Shown piece after piece: positions 1 to 13,699 of a stretch of DNA of 64,000 bases (positions are counted from its first letter, which is position 1; each line of letters begins with the position of its first letter). The stretch spans positions 11,411,291 to 11,475,290 of the forward strand of contig NC_051135.1 in NCBI RefSeq assembly GCF_014839805.1. Reading direction: 5' to 3'. The stretch is from Manduca sexta. Lineage: Eukaryota; Arthropoda; Insecta; Lepidoptera; Sphingidae. The notes beneath the pieces are model-generated. The model saw only the letters and a list, made by a program, of their open reading frames with translations. It was not told the origin of the DNA and did no database searches. Position numbers and translations under genes: made by a program.

Positions 1-3000
1 CCCGGCGGCGTTTGCCAAAACTCGCAACGGCTTCATTGCGATTAGCGCGCCGAGCGTCGCCCGGAGCCCGCACAATTGATTCGTAATGGACGATTAAGAT
101 CGAGATTGCGACAATATGGTGCCCGCAAGGACATTTATATGCCTTCGCCTGTCCTTGGTCCTAACACTTTCGCATATAGTGCAGCGTACTTTCGGTGACG
201 GGAATGTGCCATCTTAAACGAACAATATTTGATAATTTATACCATTAAGTAACTTGACCAATAGCAACTCCAACAGATCTGTTCAAATTGAATGCTTAGA
301 TTTTATTTTGGTTCCTTCATCGCACTGTACTACCACGATCCCCGACACTGCAAGGCTGTTTTTATCTGTAACACTGCCTCTCCACGAGTAATAACTGACT
401 TTAAGTGCTCTATTCACTTTGTTATCGCGCCAGTTTTGTGATATTGCAAGTATTGCGCGGTTATTGTCGTTCGTTGTGAGCGATAACTTCTCCTGCTACT
501 TGTGCGATTAGACGGGATTCTTTGGAGATAGCGTCTGCTATTTCAATGATATTGGTTAATAAATCATGTAGGAGAGGGCGGTAAGACCTTAGTTGTAGGG
601 ATGAGAAAATTTTCCGAACAAGTCTAACTCGTGAAGATTATATGTCATTAGCTTTTGACTGCGGCCCGGCCGCGTTCAATAGTTGTTCCGGAATAAATAT
701 TTTTTCGGGATAATAAACAGTAACCTATATATTATGTATAGCATTCAGAAGTAATTTAGCTTCCTACCAGTGAAAAAAATATCAAAATCGGTTTATTAGT
801 TTTTGAGATTAGCTCGTTCAAACAAACAAACTCTTCAGCTCGGCAAAGATTTTTATTGTAGCGTTCTAAAGATCATAATTTTCTTTGAGGTGTAGTTTAA
901 ATAATTACATAAATTTTACTTTGCCATGGTAATTTTATGTTTTCTTAGAATTCTAGTGACAACTAAAATAGAGTGTATAATGCTATCTTTTCTCGCAAGT
1001 CGCAGGACGAATATTTATTAATATATTTATATTTTTCTTTATATTTATATTTTAGCATTACACCATAACGTCACTGATAGGCCATTTCATCTCTGTCTAA
1101 TAAAATATATTTAAAAAAGGTTATAATTATTATGTCATCTTTGAGAATATCGGTTCGTTTGCAGCATAACTAACAATTAAATGTAGTTCATAAAAAAATA
1201 TCAATATACTTGCCATCGAGCACACTACAATTAATTTCATAGAATGTTGTTTAACAAAGTAATGTCGAAATAGACGTTAATCATGGCGAATAGCATGCTC
1301 GTTGGATAGCAACAATATTTCAATCTCGGAACCCCTTGAATTATTATGGTTGCGAGACGTTTATCTCCTAACGCACCACTTGTTTACGTTGATATTCGAT
1401 ATAACATTACAATGTAAATGTTTACAATCGCTTAGCAGCAAAGCCTTTGATCACATTTCTTAGATGTCTGAGTTTCTGTTAAGATATGTGATGTTAAAAT
1501 TTAAATCAAAACAAAGTTCAAATAAAGTTCCCAAATAGACACCAGTTTGCAAAAGTATTAATTGAAAACAATATTTTTTGGCAAGAAACAGAAGCAGACA
1601 TTTCCAAATGCCGTTGCATTAAAAATTTACCGAAAAACAGTTTGTACAAACTACAGTCTCTTAAATATAGATTACCCGAAGGTCAACTGCCGGCTTTGAA
1701 GGGGCAAGGACACGTTTATTTTTCCAATATCGTAAAAGTTCACATCGCACGTCTGATAAATAAAGTAAACATTCACGAATACGCGAGTTGTTGACTCAAT
1801 AATGATGTCACATGTCTAATGCGGTTTGTCTACATGCGGAGATAACGAGCCGGGTCGTTCACCCCGCGCGACAAACAGCCACCAAGCTGGAGTATAGAGC
1901 ATTGCATGACAAAACAACGCACTCATCCTCGTACCTAATTTGAAAGCCTAAAGTGACGGTGCGCAGTTCGCACGCACCGCTCACACGACGGCCGCCGCGA
2001 GTCGAGGCGACCCGACCAACGCCTGCTTTGATAGATTTACGGGTTGGGAACGATGCGCTTTTGCTGTTAAGGCGAGGGCACCTCGTTGGCAAGCACCCTG
2101 GACTATTCCAGACTATTATAAATATTCAAAGTGGGAGGATTTATCGATGCGACATGATATGTTTCAGATCTGTAAGATAAAGTTTTATGTACGAAAAAAC
2201 TGCGCGTAGCCCGAAGCGAGGGCTTTGATAGATAAGCCATTTACTTTGTGCGACGCTCCGATAGATCCTGACGTGTGAGATTTCGCTAGAATTTTAAGCG
2301 TACCAACATGAATTCAGACTAAAAGTGAAACAAACGAAACAATGAGTGAAATTATATTATGAGAACCGTAATTAACACGAAAGTATGTTAGGGTGTTTTT
2401 AGTGTATCGAACAAGTCAAACATAGCTTCCTCTTAGATATAAATCTTTATTACGCAGTAGTATTTGCCTAATCCTATTATTAATCTAACACACATGTGTT
2501 AGTTTCCTTGTGTGGGGATTCCAAGAGGCGATAATAGGATGACACTTCATAAGTTTTTATAAGCTATACAAAATATACATTCGACGCGATGTTTCACAGG
2601 CTGGTATTAATTTAATACTATAATATTCCAGTACATCGCCCCGTATACCACACGACATGACAAAAGAGTTTTATAATGAGATACACTTCACATTTATCCA
2701 CGTCGGAGAACATATAAAAATGATATAAAGCTGGATGCATAAATGCAGGAGTAAATTACAGCGTCAATTTGTCGAAGTTAATTTAGCTCAGCCCCTAAGC
2801 GAACTTTCACACGCAAATCGTTCGTAGGCGGACGTTTTCTAAATATTTCGCACACACGCCGACGTCGCTGCGTTGTTATAAATGATTTATAATTAACCAT
2901 AGACACGCCGGAGGCTGCGTTCGTCTTTGAAAATTTAATAAAAAGTATTTAGAGGCAGTGTTGTGAAATGATGACTTTTTAGTACATAAGTATACAGTAC

Positions 3001-6000
3001 GATCGCATACTGTTCTGAATGCAACGTATGAGGCATGTCTTGTGTCTTCTCAGTTGCAAACGTAATATGTGCGGATTAAAAAATACCTAGGATTAACATG
3101 TCATATGACATTGGTGTCACCAGCAGTAAAATGAAATTTTAAAATGTCTGTAATACTGTTTCCTCATTTGCAAGAATGTTCCTTTAACATTTGTAAATTT
3201 TGCTACATTGAAACATAGGAACGGTTCTTTCTATTAAATTTATTTATCGCATAAGTCCTTTCACACGGCGTGAGCTGTAAAATGTCTGGCATAATCTAAT
3301 CAAACTGGTAATATACAAATACATTCCTTATTACCATGCGAACATGAAGACGGTAACAGTCTACGCGGCATACAGTCTGTTATCGATACGAAACGTTCAA
3401 ATATTGGCATTAAACTAATGTAACCACACAATCTAATCAAATATATGAGACTTTTATTACTTTTGCGGTCCGCCACCGCAGCACTGCGTTAACTATATTA
3501 AATATTCTGTTCACTGCAGAATTTAATTCATAAAAACCATCAATGAACTCTGTGAATAAAAAGGGGAAATAAACGTACGTGTGTCTATAGGCGTGTAAAT
3601 AACAAGGCATCCAGATCGATAAGGAACCCAAGCTCCAAACTTACGTATCCGAAACTTAACAGCATGAACAAAACGTCATGTGAACTAATGTTAGTGTGCG
3701 TGCAAAATCAGCTTGTCGTTGTACATACATATGCTTAAGTACCCGCAATTAATTATTTAATAGTCGTAAAGGTATTTTCAAATATTTATAACCGACGTTG
3801 CAAATTTACATTACCCTTCGAGCCCGACTGACGCTTATCAAACGCACTAAATATTCTACTAACGCGCCACCAACGCACCATCAGGCGGCCAACGAGCATT
3901 ACCTCTGGAACCCGAGCTGTCACGAGACCGCATTTGTTAGGCCGATCGGGCATTCGCAATCCACTCACGGACATCACTTTCACTGGCCAACTATCAATCT
4001 TAACTGTCACGTTCCAAAAAAGCGTATTACGTATGTGTTTCGTGTGTACGTTCGATTTTTAAACTATTCTATTTTTTTTATTGTACAAAATTAATGGTAT
4101 TCATGACAGAAGAAATTTGCTGAGTAATTATATATTCATAGAGTGAACGTATTTTATATTTCTTATTCATAGTTTGTAGTTTTGTATTGATTGAGTTTCT
4201 AATTGCCATGATAGGTTACGTTAGTAAGTGGTAGATCAGCTATGCGGCGCCTAATGCTTATTTCTGCTGAAAAGCAGCATCTAGTAAGCATTATTGTTTT
4301 ATAGTTCAAAGGTCATTGTAACCAGGTTCAATTAACCTTGGGTTTATGAGACCAAAATCTTATGTACATTTTACGAATAAATATCTTTGTCTTCAAGGAT
4401 AAGCGATGTGATGTGCCACGCAATAAAGAAAACAAAGAAATGTTGCTCGAGACGCCATCGCCGACATTTATTTATCTACGACACATATATTTACCACTTC
4501 TCAACATTAGACTAACAAATACTTTAAATCAAACCCCATAAATAATCAAAATCGTACCTCACATAATATCCGCCATATCAGACCGTTAGTATAATATGAA
4601 ATACGTACATATATTTAAAACGAAATCATGGTCGCACTACGAAAACGATCGCTTGTTTCAAATTACACACCGCGTAACATTAAAAGGTTCTTCAACCTAA
4701 CGTCGATTACGTTCGATAATATCTTTTTATCATGTTCAAACAATAATTGAATTGAGCGTGTGGGCTGTGAGTTCACGCCTCCGCTGCGCCGGCGAATATA
4801 ATTGCTCTGTTAGTTGAAAGGAACCATTAAACAGCATCGAAACTGTACCCGATTGTTAGCATTATATAATTGTTTAGAGCATCACGATTTTGTAATGTGT
4901 GTTGTGTTTGGTAATTATGTTGTAATGATAGTGTATGTGGAATGTTTTGAAATTGATTTTTGAGCTTGTGCGAAAAAAGTATCGTGGAATTGAAATTAAA
5001 AAAATACAGATTTTATCGCATTTTTTATATTATAATAAAGCCATGAACTCTATCGAAAATCATTCTTCTATCCTGCTATTAAAAATACGAAATGGCACAG
5101 ACTGATGCCCTATATGGAGATGAAAGTCTGGACCTAATGATTAGCAACCAAAGTGCGCCGGAGCTATGGAGCGATTTTAATCTTAAAATAACTATCCAAA
5201 GATAATTCAGATCATAAACTCAAGTAAGCTCGGTTTAACGATTAATTTATTTACGGTTAACGTAACTATCAGCGGTGCCATTAACTGATAGGATCGTCTA
5301 TTTCGAGATAAATGAGGTTTAATAACCGATACTAATGGAGAAACAGACAAAGATACAACGCGCTGAATATTTGCACAACAGTTATTTATGTACAAATATT
5401 TGATTGTTATTGTACTTCTATACTAATATTGGTACAAAAGTGTGTTGATTTGTCCTTATTTCACACAGCAACGGTGTAATGGATCGACAGTGTTATTAAG
5501 GTAGTTTTTAGGCCAAACAGTACCTAAGGCTTTCTATGCCGCAGAAATACACTCTATGTAGGAGTTGAATTACTGAAATATGTTTTAACGCGAGCGGAGG
5601 CGCGGGCAAAAGCTTCTTTTATGAAATTACATTTTTGTGTGTGTTATTTCTCATGCGAATTTTTATGGTACATGGCAAAACAACGATTTTATAATTAACA
5701 ACCTTACAACCAACCGGTTTTTATTACAAACAAACAAAAATAAGAAACATTATATCCAATTTAAATAACTAGATTTCATATATACAAGTAAGCGATGCTG
5801 GAATTGCAACGGCTCGTCTGTTCTCTCAGTTTACACTCTCTGCAGCGACCTTTGACATCCGAGCTGTGAACTCTGGTTCTCCTAGACCAGTCTAGTTAGC
5901 ACCTTTCGCTCGGGTTCGGTGAACTTTAATTAAAAACTTGTATGTGAATTCGCGTTAAGTACCCACGGCTCGCCTGCGGATGTTGAATGGAACTGGATTG

Positions 6001-8320
6001 TTATTTATTGATAAGTGGTTGTTGGCACCGCCCTCGTGGAGGTCCTTTCTCAGAATAAAACCTTTATTATGATCTTTTTCGGGATAAAAAAAAAACCTAT
6101 ATTATATGAATTAAGAATTTGGTATGTTTGCGTGATAAAATTCATTCAAAACCGTTCTACATGACAGATAGGTTGAAAGTTATTTTTACAATGTCAGCTA
6201 ATCTTACTACAGTATATGATGGAAGCGTGAGAGGCATACACGTAGCGTTCATTGCACGTGACAGCAATTTGTTCGCGAGAATTCTTCTCACCACTAATCC
6301 TCGCTCTGAACTATTTCTAGCAGAAGGTCCGAGCTTACTTTATTGAGTCCTGTCCGCAAAAATGTTGACTTCTCCAACGTTACGTCATTATAACATTAAC
6401 GCACTAATACAGATTGATAGGTCGTCACACCAAGCAGCATCTTTACGAAGATGAACTTGAATTCCCAAGATGTCTGAAGAATATATTTTTTTGTTTTAGC
6501 TCAGTACAAATTGGTACACTATACGGTTCTTAATTGATGTTTTCTCAAACAATCATACACGGGAGCTGTTGATTTAATGCATTAGTACAATTACACAGTA
6601 GGCATGTCTAATTAAACACACACACATGCAAATTGGAAACGGAAGCCGGCGGCGGCACGCTCGCTAGCCGCTCGGCCGGCTTAGACATGCTACCCGCCAT
6701 GACAGATTAACCAATGTACTGTGTATTGTCAATTATTACGGCTTGGTAACACCTACTCAGTCGGTAAAGTGCATCTACTGAGCTTACCGTCGCTGTTGTA
6801 TCAATATGTATGTTTAAATAACCTGTTTCGGGAAAGACAAAAAAATGTTTTTTTTTTTTAGTATAATGTAAAGAGTTTTTTTTTTCGGAAAGGGCCTTAA
6901 CTTTACTGTCTATTCAACCATAATATTATTAAAAACAGATTGTAAGTAGTACGTGGAAATTTGTAAATTTATGACCGTTGCGGTATTTTTTTTATAAAAA
7001 CGAAATATACATTTTGATATGACAGCGACATGTGGCTTGGACTGTATTATAGAAACAAATTCCAGTCTCGGTAGATGTGAAGACAGTCACGAGTAGTTGA
7101 TAGATATTATTTCCAGGACTGTGGTGAGATAGAGCGAGTACCTATTCCAGACCACTAAAACCGTCGGGGATAGCAATATGCTATGTCTGCTATGTCATCA
7201 TAACTTGAACATCATTTTATGTTTCTACTAGCATTGTCGCAAGACTTGCTGTCCCCTTAAACACTTAAAAGAAAAATAGATGAAGATAACCTATTGTCAA
7301 AACAAAACGTGAACAACCACAGCAACGCAAAAGTGTAAAAACGTGACGTTTGATTACGACGAGTGCGTATCGAGTATCAATCGGAAACTTTCTCGGCGGT
7401 ATGATCGCATTAGTGCTCGCGGCTCGCCCGTTCACTTTCGCCTTTGTTGATCACGAGCGGGCATAGTTCACGTTGAGCGCACTCTCGCTACAAGGGATTG
7501 CCAGCTTTGAGGGAATTGTCGGGTTACGGTATTCGTAGGGTAAGTAGGTAGTTACTGAGGAGGTATTAAAATTTACCGTCTACTCGTATTGAAGATTGAG
7601 CGTTTCAATCAGACTGTCTAACCGCTTAGGTTACTTAGATTTTATAATTACCTAGAACGATGTGACAGTTCCACCTGAATTATGACATTGTTACAATGAT
7701 TTAAAATTTGGTAAATTCATGACGAAAACAATCAATCTTAGAATATTACTGTGTTGACAATACTTTGCATAATTGAATTACAATAGATAATTTATCGCAA
7801 AAAATAAGATAAAGACATAACATAAAGGTTGAAACAGGAGCAATAATCCATCACTAAAAAAAATACATAAATGCTTTGAAAGAAGCTAAAATTAGCTGCG
7901 ATAAATAAAAACTTTCGTTTATAAAATTATTTAAAGTTAAGAAAAGTATCGCGCTGTGCAAAACAAAAACGCAAGTTGTTATTAGTTTTAAAGAAATTCT
8001 AGACATTTACCGATAGACTAAATGGTCCGTCGAGCAATAAAATGAAGTCTCCCAAAAAGTTAATGAGGCATTATGACTTTAAAGAGTTAGCTTAGATGAA
8101 GTAATTGATTTATTCTATCATAGAATTAGAACGGATTAATGTCATGTGCACATATTTATTTACTTTCTGTGATGTCAGCGTGATGGTGTTGAGTCGAAAA
8201 TGCATTCAACCGAAAATCTCTCATCACAATCGTGTACCTAAGCATCAATCATTTAAATATTGCCATATAGCAAAACATGTTTGTTTTACCCTAAGTAAAA
8301 CAATAAACCCCCTTTACTAA
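1..8320. other. Non-coding stretch, probably intron or 5' flank of twin
   Basis: I see no exon that I can support here. The longest reading frames are 62-98 codons, have no domain-like composition and overlap frames on the other strand. The sequence is AT-rich and mostly unique. It holds only a GC-rich hairpin near 6,600-6,690, described separately. The first twin exon seen (25,261) begins in mid-codon and still lacks the N-terminal leucine-rich repeats. This stretch is therefore either a large twin intron or sequence upstream of an internal promoter; I cannot tell which. Confidence 0.6.
6601..6690. repeat. GC-rich imperfect hairpin
   Basis: The arm ggcatgtctaa (6601-6611) is mirrored by ttagacatgc (6681-6690). 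An inner pair, aagccggc (6643-6650) and gccggctt (6675-6682), overlaps the outer arm by two bases, so the two stems compete. Farther out, tacacagta-like sequence on the left partly matches tactgtgta-like sequence on the right (about 6582-6600 and 6716-6726). The loop is unusually GC-rich for its surroundings. It could be a foldback remnant or a structured conserved element. Confidence 0.35.
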
Positions 8321-8324
8321 CATA

Positions 8325-8462
8325 CATCATCATCATCATCATCATCAGCCACAAAAAGTCCACTGCTGAACATACGCCTCCCATAAAGATTTCCAAAAGG
8401 ACCTGTTGAAAGCGGCCTGCATCCAGCATGTTCCTGCGACCTATATCAAGACGTCTGATATA
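8325..8462 (-). mobile_element. Non-LTR retrotransposon 3' tail with CAT repeat
   Basis: A (CAT)n run at 8327-8346 is followed by 'ccactgctgaacatacgcct', 'gatttccaaaaggacctgtt' and 'gaaagcggcctgcatccag'. These are phrases I recognise from abundant lepidopteran LINE 3' ends. The repeat-bearing end lies on the left, so the element points along the minus strand. Only the tail is present and no open reading frame remains. Confidence 0.65.
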
Positions 8463-11400
8463 CATACTTCATTAATATATATTTAAACATATATAACATA
8501 TTAAAAAGAAAACTGAACATGTGCAAAAAGCCGAGGACCGATGGCAACACCATTTCCGACCGATGTTAAACACAAATAAACTTACAGTTTATCGCGAGTC
8601 ACTCGGATCAGAGCATAAATTACACAAGTAATTGGCTTCAGATTATCTGGTGGATATCTTCGGGCCACTCTCGTTGCCATGCGATGTATTGCCTACGATC
8701 GGTTGTTAGTTAATTAGGCGCCAGCATACGAAGCTAGGTGGCACGTGGGCAGGACCATTGTTCTGAACAGATGTGGGTTCTTGCCCTGCATGAATCGATT
8801 TGTTGGTTACAATTTGAGGTTTTTACGGTTGAAGGCCGATTAATGAATTGGGTCACTGATGGTGAGTAATCACTATGAAATAAACATACTCGATATCGGA
8901 ATGGATTATCTAGATGGCATAGGTCACGTTAAATAGACAGAAATAAATTAGAGGACTTAAATTTTAGGCATTTGGAAATTCCCTAGACCATACAACAACA
9001 CTAAATGCTTTATAAGAATTGAACAATATTAATGTTCAGTAGGTAAGTTACTCGTAGTGTACGAAATTTTCTATTTGGCTTATAGGTCGAGCACTCACTA
9101 TTCCGTTTCTATTCTTACATTCAAAGACGCTGAAGCTCACTACCTATCAAATGACCAGTTAATCGTTTGTAAGTCTTCTGCCAGAAAAAAATGTGGCAGT
9201 ACGTTGACATTTAACTCACGAAAATAATTGTTCCAGAAAGCTCGTAAAAGTTGTACAATGGACAATGTTGGAGCACTAATGAATTCGTTGGAATGTTGTT
9301 GTACATTACGTGACCGCAGGGGGCGAATGCCTCCCCTTGTCCTTTATCGATTGTCTAGCTGGGCTTACTTAGCTATTAATGTGGAGGGTGACATCACGCA
9401 GACGGCCTGTGGTAAAAACCAATGAGACACATAAACATGCGACCTCCTGAGGTTTGCTAAGCGTATTTTCGTTCCATGGCCTGATGGAAGATCCTTTTTT
9501 TTTCCTTGCTTAATTTTAATTGTTCAAAAAAGGAGAAGACAATAATTTTACAATATGCCAGTGGCACCCAAACTATGCTACGCTTGTATCTTGGGCTGCC
9601 ATGTTATCTACAATTTGCAACAGTAGAATTAGACGCGTACAGATTACTTTTTCATATATCAATTATCTAAATAAAATTCCTATCCCTATATTTGTAAATT
9701 CAAAACAAGGAAATAAGTTTGGAATACTAATAGGTTTAATTTTAACTGGCCGAAGGTAAATCTGATGTAGATTCAAGCCAAGAGACAAGATTATTTCATT
9801 TTGGAAAATAAATACGTGATATGACATTGCTCACAGAAATGACATTATCATTGACACAGGAAATATGGTTCAATGATAAGTAAGTCGGTTTAAATTTAAT
9901 AAAGACTAACCGGCAGTACTATTGAACCTTGAAGCGGTTTTTGTGCTCCACAATGCTGACGTCCGGATTTTCTTTTCCGCCATTTCTGAGACAATTGTGA
10001 TATCTATTCTTCATCCGCATCATTAAATTGTACAAAGACTCAAAACATTGACGTGTATAGAATTATACTGAACGGATCAGTTCCTGGTACTTTTGTGATT
10101 TCGGCACAGGAGAATGTGGTACGAATTTAAATTACATCATAGTGTTCAACGATTTGGTTTCTGAGAAATTTCTTTTCCGCGTTGAGTTCTTATAGAGTAA
10201 ACCAGCTTTTCCTTGCGATATTTTTAGACTGTTACGATTATGAGGAAACTGATTGTTACTCAGGTGTTTTAAATTAGTATGGATAAAGATGATTATGATA
10301 TAATATATAATATACAACCACATTTGCTTCGCCTTTTTAGAAAATAAAATCGTTACTTAATAATACATAAAAAATCATTAACTTCAGTCAAAACAGCCTT
10401 AAACACTCATATATATATTTGTTATTAAAAATATTTTACCAGCAAGGATTGCACCAGGTCTTTTAAATAAATAACACATTAACACATTGCAACCACCCAC
10501 CTACAAAGGAGGAAAATTATAGACAAGTTCAATATAAAATTTCTCATCTCACCATTCCTGTCGTGCCCGTTGGGTCTAGACTCTAGGTACGACTCGACGG
10601 TATGATAGTCCCCCGGAATGTCTAATTTGAGGAAATCACGTTCTGGAAAATGCAGCTTCGCAGAAAGGCTTTTGTTCTATCTCCTACTACAAAACAACCC
10701 TTTTATAGCGGTTAATTGATAAAATTATATATTTTATTATCTCTCTTGAACAATTCGATTCTTCGTTCGTAAGAAATACACAATCCGTCATTAAAGTAGG
10801 ACGTAAAGCAACACTCGACAACTCCATGTTGGAGCGGGCCAGACGCCCGTACGTGGTTCGGGATCTTGTTAGTTGCCGTATTGTATTATAATTGAATTAG
10901 CGTCGAGGCTCCACGAGCCCGCCTGAGCGGTGCCGTGTGTGAAACACGTCCCACTTCGCAAACCTGCCCAATTACCAGTGTGTTCATGCACAAAAATCAC
11001 CACTTTCCCCCGCCGAAAATGTTGAATAGATGTAATTTAAAAAGCACTTACATTCACTTAATTTCACGTTGAATTTGTAATCTCACCCGATTCGGACCGA
11101 TTGTTGATGCGTTGTTTGAAAAGATTTGGCGAATGCAAACTGCTTTCTACACTCGTTCGCTCATAACAATAATTCTTTCAGTCTTCATTGTTCGCCTCTT
11201 TTTTCCTACTTTGTTCAAATCTGCCCACAATTGTACTCGGCGTGGTTCGTAAGAAAACGTCTCGAATGCATTACAGTGTAATAATTCGCCTATTGTGGAC
11301 GTCAATGAAATTATTGTAATGTCTCTACAGAATGTGAATGGAGGTCGGATCCGTAATGATTCGTAGTCGACGCCGATGTGAGACTACATTTGTGTTTTCA

Positions 11401-13595
11401 TGTTCGCATTTAAATTCTAGCGGTCCACCATTTATTGTGTTCGGAAAATGGGACGCGTTCTAACATGGCGCAGTATGATGTACATTCTTAAAAATATCCG
11501 TGCCAACTTATACACGAAATCACCATAATGTCGTTCGTGTAAAGTACAGTAAAATGCATACGCCGGGAACCGAATGTGGGACACCGACAGATCATTAGTG
11601 AGCACTTACGAACTTTACATGCGTGTTAATGTGAAGGAATATGGGACCGCGCCCCACTTCGTACATAATGTGTCGACAATTAATTTTCTAATTGTGATAA
11701 TGATACTTAACGGCGATGAAAGTTCATTTTAGAGTTAATTATCACAATTTTGTTCATAATTTCACCTCATTACCCACTTTGTGGATTACTAGAACAGAAA
11801 TTTCATCGCAAGTATGCTACTTACTTTTAGTTTGACCTACATGTATGTAAAATTATTGGTGCTATGAAAAGTTAATTATCTATGAAGAGTCACATACGTC
11901 GAATAAAAAGCTTTCCACTTAATAAAAGTGGGTGTAGGTTTAATGCTGCCCCGGTGTCCTCGTTTATTTTTATTCATAACAGCATGAGAAAATGGGTACA
12001 CGACTGTCAAAAACAACGATAACTTAGAATAATTAACGGACGTTTAGCCACGCCCATCAATCTATACTAATAGATCTATAAATAGGTAAATCTATCACAT
12101 CTACTAATTGAGACAATTATTGCCTTGATAACAGCCTATATTTTACTCTCGAAAAAAAAAACATAAGCGGGTGAGGCCGCAGTCAAAACTAACTGAATAT
12201 ATTTCAGGTTATATATACTCTACTTAACATCGGGTTCAGTTAAATATTCCATAACAATTAACAACATAAAAAAATCATCATTCTAAATCACTCAGCTCTC
12301 ATATTATAGAAAACTGAATAAATTTGCTTTAAACTTTATAGTGAAACGCATTGATTTCCACGCTAATATCAGATCAAGTGTTAGCCACACTGGCTGATTA
12401 AGGTACGGTCGCAAGCACGCGTCTACAGAAAGGTTGTAATCGCTATTGCAACAAACTATCGTCCTAATTCACAGACTTCAGCGCACTCCATACGTGCTTT
12501 CGTTTGTTAGCGATCGACATCTATATTGTCTTCCATAGTTAAATCATTGAAATATAACTAGTTCCTACTAATTCCGGAGACTATACTTTTCAAATTAATT
12601 AGCCGTGCATAAGGGATTATTTTTCATAGTTTCTGATCAAATACCTTTCTGGTGATTAATGAGAACCATCTTGAAAGGCTAATAAGGTTTTCCTTGAGGC
12701 GGATACGTCAAACTGCAGCAGTAACCTTTTAGCATCTACAGTACCATGGCCTGCTAGCATATAGGGTATTCAAGTCTGCAGTTAGTCGCAGCGTTATGTT
12801 TGAAAGCGTACCTTTAGATCGGTGAACGCGAGCCCGCGTGGCCGCGGTCGGTGGCGTGTGCGATAGCGATCGCGACTGGCGAGCAATTGCCCTGTTTGTC
12901 GCTCCGGACACATGGCGGCAATAGCGATACATCGCGAAGAGACCAGGCAAATTGTCCACGTCTTTTTTCTCTTCATTTAGAACTAACCGTGGCCGTTTTA
13001 GCATTTGATGCGAATTTATTGCTTTTGTATCCGGTAAGTAGGGTTTCAGCTTGCATTTGCTTCTGCTTTCTTTTGGACTAAAATATTTTTTATCCGAACC
13101 ATTTATAAGTTATTACTCAAGGACAGCGTAGCGTTCTATAAGTAAAAGAATTTTGAGTATCAAGTATCAACTCAGTAATTTTAATAATTTACTCCTCACA
13201 AACACACTGACAAATTTAAGCTCTTTATAATATTAGTGTACATTAGGTAAGTCTGTAGTCAAGCATGTCCGACGCGGATTGATGGATGTTTTCTGCAAGG
13301 ACACTGGACACTGGCAACTGGCCAAGACATATGTCGGAATATTAAAGCCTATCGTGAGGTTTATGCTTTGCAACTATGTTGACTGACCATTTATTGTCTT
13401 CATAGACTTGAATATAAAGCATGTCAATATTAAAAGTAATCAATTTATTGATTCCTTAGTCCCGCGGGCACCGTGTAAGTCTTCTTCACTAAGAGGTTTT
13501 GGGTTCGAAAGCAATATTCAAGCGACAGATTTTTGTTACCCGGCCATGGCGAAGTAACCCCACAGCACGTGATAGTTAGCAAAGTAGGATCTATA
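8463..13595. other. Non-coding stretch
   Basis: No gene or clear repeat was recognised. Short frames at 9228-9425, 9520-9759 and 12729-13081 have no domain character; the last overlaps frames on both strands in a GC-rich patch (about 12,780-12,960) that could be regulatory. Confidence 0.5.
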
Positions 13596-13597
13596 TA

Positions 13598-13695
13598 AAT
13601 GACGTGAGATTATGTATCTCTCGCTAGTCGACACAATTATGCCGGCCTGTTCAAAACCTGATATACACAGGTGATCCCGGAATTCGACATACGTA
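13598..13695 (+). repeat. Dispersed repeat family R, copy 1 (diverged)
   Basis: This shares the core 'agtcgacacaattat(a/g)ccggcc' and the preceding 'tgacg(t/a)gagat' with copies at about 30,798 and 63,320. It continues as 'gatcccggaattcgacatac'. The three copies lie in the same orientation but in different genomic contexts, so it is a dispersed lepidopteran repeat rather than a local duplication. A GGTTCGAAA-like B-box motif lies upstream (about 13,500), which hints at a tRNA-derived SINE relationship. Confidence 0.5.
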
Positions 13696-13699
13696 AGTC

